From the NCBI GenBank assembly GCA_934613185.1, contig CAKTSO010000124.1:1-5573 (forward strand): a stretch of DNA of 5,573 nt, written 5' to 3'. This DNA is from an uncultured Clostridia bacterium (lineage in GTDB: Bacteria; Bacillota; Clostridia; Christensenellales; Maliibacteriaceae). Shown here in pieces: positions 4,084-5,573 of the stretch (its first letter is position 1; each line of letters starts with the position of its first letter). A program made the translations under genes and the position numbers. Under the pieces are notes generated by a model. It was not told the origin of the DNA. It saw only the letters and a program-made list of their open reading frames with translations, and searched no databases.

Positions 4084-5573
4084 TTACATATTGGCGTAAG
4101 GCGTGTCGAACTCCTCGCCGAAGGCGGATGCGGGATCCTGCGCTTCGGATTCGGACTCTTCCTGCGCCTGACGTGCCTCGGCCATGGCCTCCTGCATCGC
4201 GCCGTCGTCGGCTTCCGTCTCGATGCGGATGTCGCGATAGCGGCGCATGCCGGTACCGGCGGGGATGAGCTTGCCGATGATGACGTTCTCTTTGAGTCCG
4301 GCCAGCTCGTCGGTCTTGCCGCGGATGGCGGCTTCGGTCAGCACGCGGGTCGTCTCCTGGAAGCTCGCGGCGGACAGGAAGCTGTCGGTGGCAAGGGACG
4401 CCTTCGTGATGCCGAGCAGCACGCGCTTGGCGATCGCGGGACGGCCGCCGTTCATGAAGGCCTTTTCGTTGGCCTCTTCGAAGCGGAAGATGTCGACGAG
4501 GCTACCGGGCAGCATATCGGTGTCGCCCGCGTCCTCGATCTTGACCTTGCGGAGCATCTGGCGGACGATGACCTCGATGTGTTTATCGGAGATCGACACG
4601 CCCTGCAAGCGGTAGACGACCTGCACTTCGCGAAGCAGATAGCTCTGCACGCCCTTGATGCCGCGGATGGTGAGAATGTCGTGCGGGTTGACGGAGCCTT
4701 CGGTCAGCTCATCGCCCGCCTCGATCACCTGACCCTCGCTGACTTTCAGTCGGCTGCCGAAGGGGATCAGATACGTCTTGGTCTCCTTGTCGGCGCCGGT
4801 GACGACGATCTCGTTGCGCTTTTTGTTCTCGGTGAAGGAAACTTCGCCGGAGATCTCGGAAATGACGGCCTGGCCCTTGGGCTTTCTTGCCTCGAACAGT
4901 TCCTCGACACGCGGAAGACCCTGCGTGATGTCTTCGCTCGCGGCGACGCCGCCGGTGTGGAAGGTACGCATCGTCAGCTGCGTGCCGGGCTCGCCGATGG
5001 ACTGCGCGGCGATGATGCCGACGGCCTCGCCGATGTCGACCAGGCGGCCGGTGGCAAGGTTCGCGCCGTAGCAGCGCGCGCACACGCCGTGGTGGCTGCG
5101 GCAGGTCAGAACGGAGCGGATGTTGACGCTTTCGATGCCGCAGGCCTCGATCTTTTTGGAGACTTCCTGCGAAATGATCTCCTGCGCGTGCACGAGAATC
5201 TCGCCCGTGGCGGGATCGACCACGTCGTTGACCGCGACGCGGCCCATGATGCGGTCGGACAGCGGCTCGACGACGACGTTGCCGTTCATGATCGCGGTCA
5301 CTTCGATGCCGCGCGGCGTCTCGCCCGCGGTCTCGTAGCAGTCGATCTCGTAGACGATGGTGTCCTGCGAGACGTCGACCAGGCGGCGGGTCAGATAGCC
5401 CGAGTCCGCGGTACGAAGCGCGGTGTCCGCCATACCCTTTCGGGTGCCGTGCGAAGAAATGAAGAACTCAAGGACGTTCAGGCCTTCGCGGAAGTTCGCG
5501 CGGATGGGCATCTCGATGATCTTACCGGAGGGGTTCGCCATCAACCCGCGCATGCCGGCGAGCTGGCGGATCT
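4084..5573 (-). CDS. rpoC: DNA-directed RNA polymerase subunit beta', C-terminal part (5' end outside window)
   Basis: Beta' forms much of the RNA polymerase active centre. The window holds the last 495 codons (5571-4084, with 2 leading bases); the N-terminal part, including the catalytic NADFDGD motif, lies beyond the right edge. The frame is open to that edge, so the ATG at 5553 is internal. Seen, numbering from the first visible residue: IRQLAGMRGLMANPSG (1-16); bridge-helix region with SSHGTRKGMADTALRTADSG (39-58); zinc-site cysteines at 78, 157, 164 and 167 (the last three in CRSHHGVCARC); trigger-loop halves AAQSIGEPGTQLTMRTFHTG (188-207) and ITQGLPRVEELFEARKPKG (215-233) with no large insertion between them, unlike the SI3-bearing proteobacterial form; SFLSAASFQETTRVLTEAAI (397-416); and IIGKLIPAGTG near 431-441. 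The acidic, Glu/Gln-rich tail ends in PYANM. The stop is TAA. Its position before rpsL is the usual rpoBC-str arrangement. Confidence 0.98.
   Translation of the reverse strand, partial: IRQLAGMRGLMANPSGKIIEMPIRANFREGLNVLEFFISSHGTRKGMADTALRTADSGYLTRRLVDVSQDTIVYEIDCYETAGETPRGIEVTAIMNGNVVVEPLSDRIMGRVAVNDVVDPATGEILVHAQEIISQEVSKKIEACGIESVNIRSVLTCRSHHGVCARCYGANLATGRLVDIGEAVGIIAAQSIGEPGTQLTMRTFHTGGVAASEDITQGLPRVEELFEARKPKGQAVISEISGEVSFTENKKRNEIVVTGADKETKTYLIPFGSRLKVSEGQVIEAGDELTEGSVNPHDILTIRGIKGVQSYLLREVQVVYRLQGVSISDKHIEVIVRQMLRKVKIEDAGDTDMLPGSLVDIFRFEEANEKAFMNGGRPAIAKRVLLGITKASLATDSFLSAASFQETTRVLTEAAIRGKTDELAGLKENVIIGKLIPAGTGMRRYRDIRIETEADDGAMQEAMAEARQAQEESESEAQDPASAFGEEFDTPYANM

Noticed and set aside
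4709..5083. 124-codon minus-strand frame inside rpoC
   Set aside because: Out-of-frame shadow of the conserved beta' reading frame; Arg/His-rich low-information product.

Overview
The window is a str-type ribosomal/elongation-factor cluster, read entirely on the minus strand. In transcription order it holds the 3' part of rpoC (RNA polymerase beta'), rpsL (S12), rpsG (S7), fusA (EF-G) and the 5' part of tuf (EF-Tu). Both end genes are cut by the window edges. All five products are recognisable from long conserved motifs.

The host is probably a GC-rich member of the Bacillota (Clostridia-like). Evidence: the beta' trigger loop lacks the large proteobacterial SI3 insertion, EF-G reads like clostridial EF-G in the switch II to G4 region, and every complete gene has a strong AAGGAGG-type Shine-Dalgarno. 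Coding DNA is GC-rich and codon-biased, which leaves very long open frames on the antisense strand; these are shadows. The species cannot be named from this sequence.

Layout (plus-strand coordinates). 5573-4084: rpoC C-terminal 495 codons. 4083-3782: a 302-base gap with a 10-bp triple tandem repeat, a 13-bp perfect palindrome, an essentially perfect sigma-A-type promoter overlapping that palindrome, and a roughly 180-nt structured leader. 3781-3404: rpsL. 3403-3196: 208-base gap with a nested stem-loop. 3195-2725: rpsG. 2724-2523: 202-base gap with three stem-loops. 2522-444: fusA. 443-366: 78-base gap with a short hairpin and U-rich tail. 365-1: tuf, partial.

The genes encode two small-subunit proteins of the decoding and head regions (S12, S7) and the two main elongation GTPases (EF-G, EF-Tu), downstream of the RNA polymerase large subunit. 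The promoter after rpoC suggests that the str genes can be transcribed separately from rpoBC. The L7Ae-family gene often found between rpoC and rpsL in Bacillota is absent. No mobile element, CRISPR array, rRNA or tRNA is seen. I found no new protein system; the points worth a second look are all non-coding: the palindrome-overlapped promoter, the rpsL leader, and the long structured spacers.
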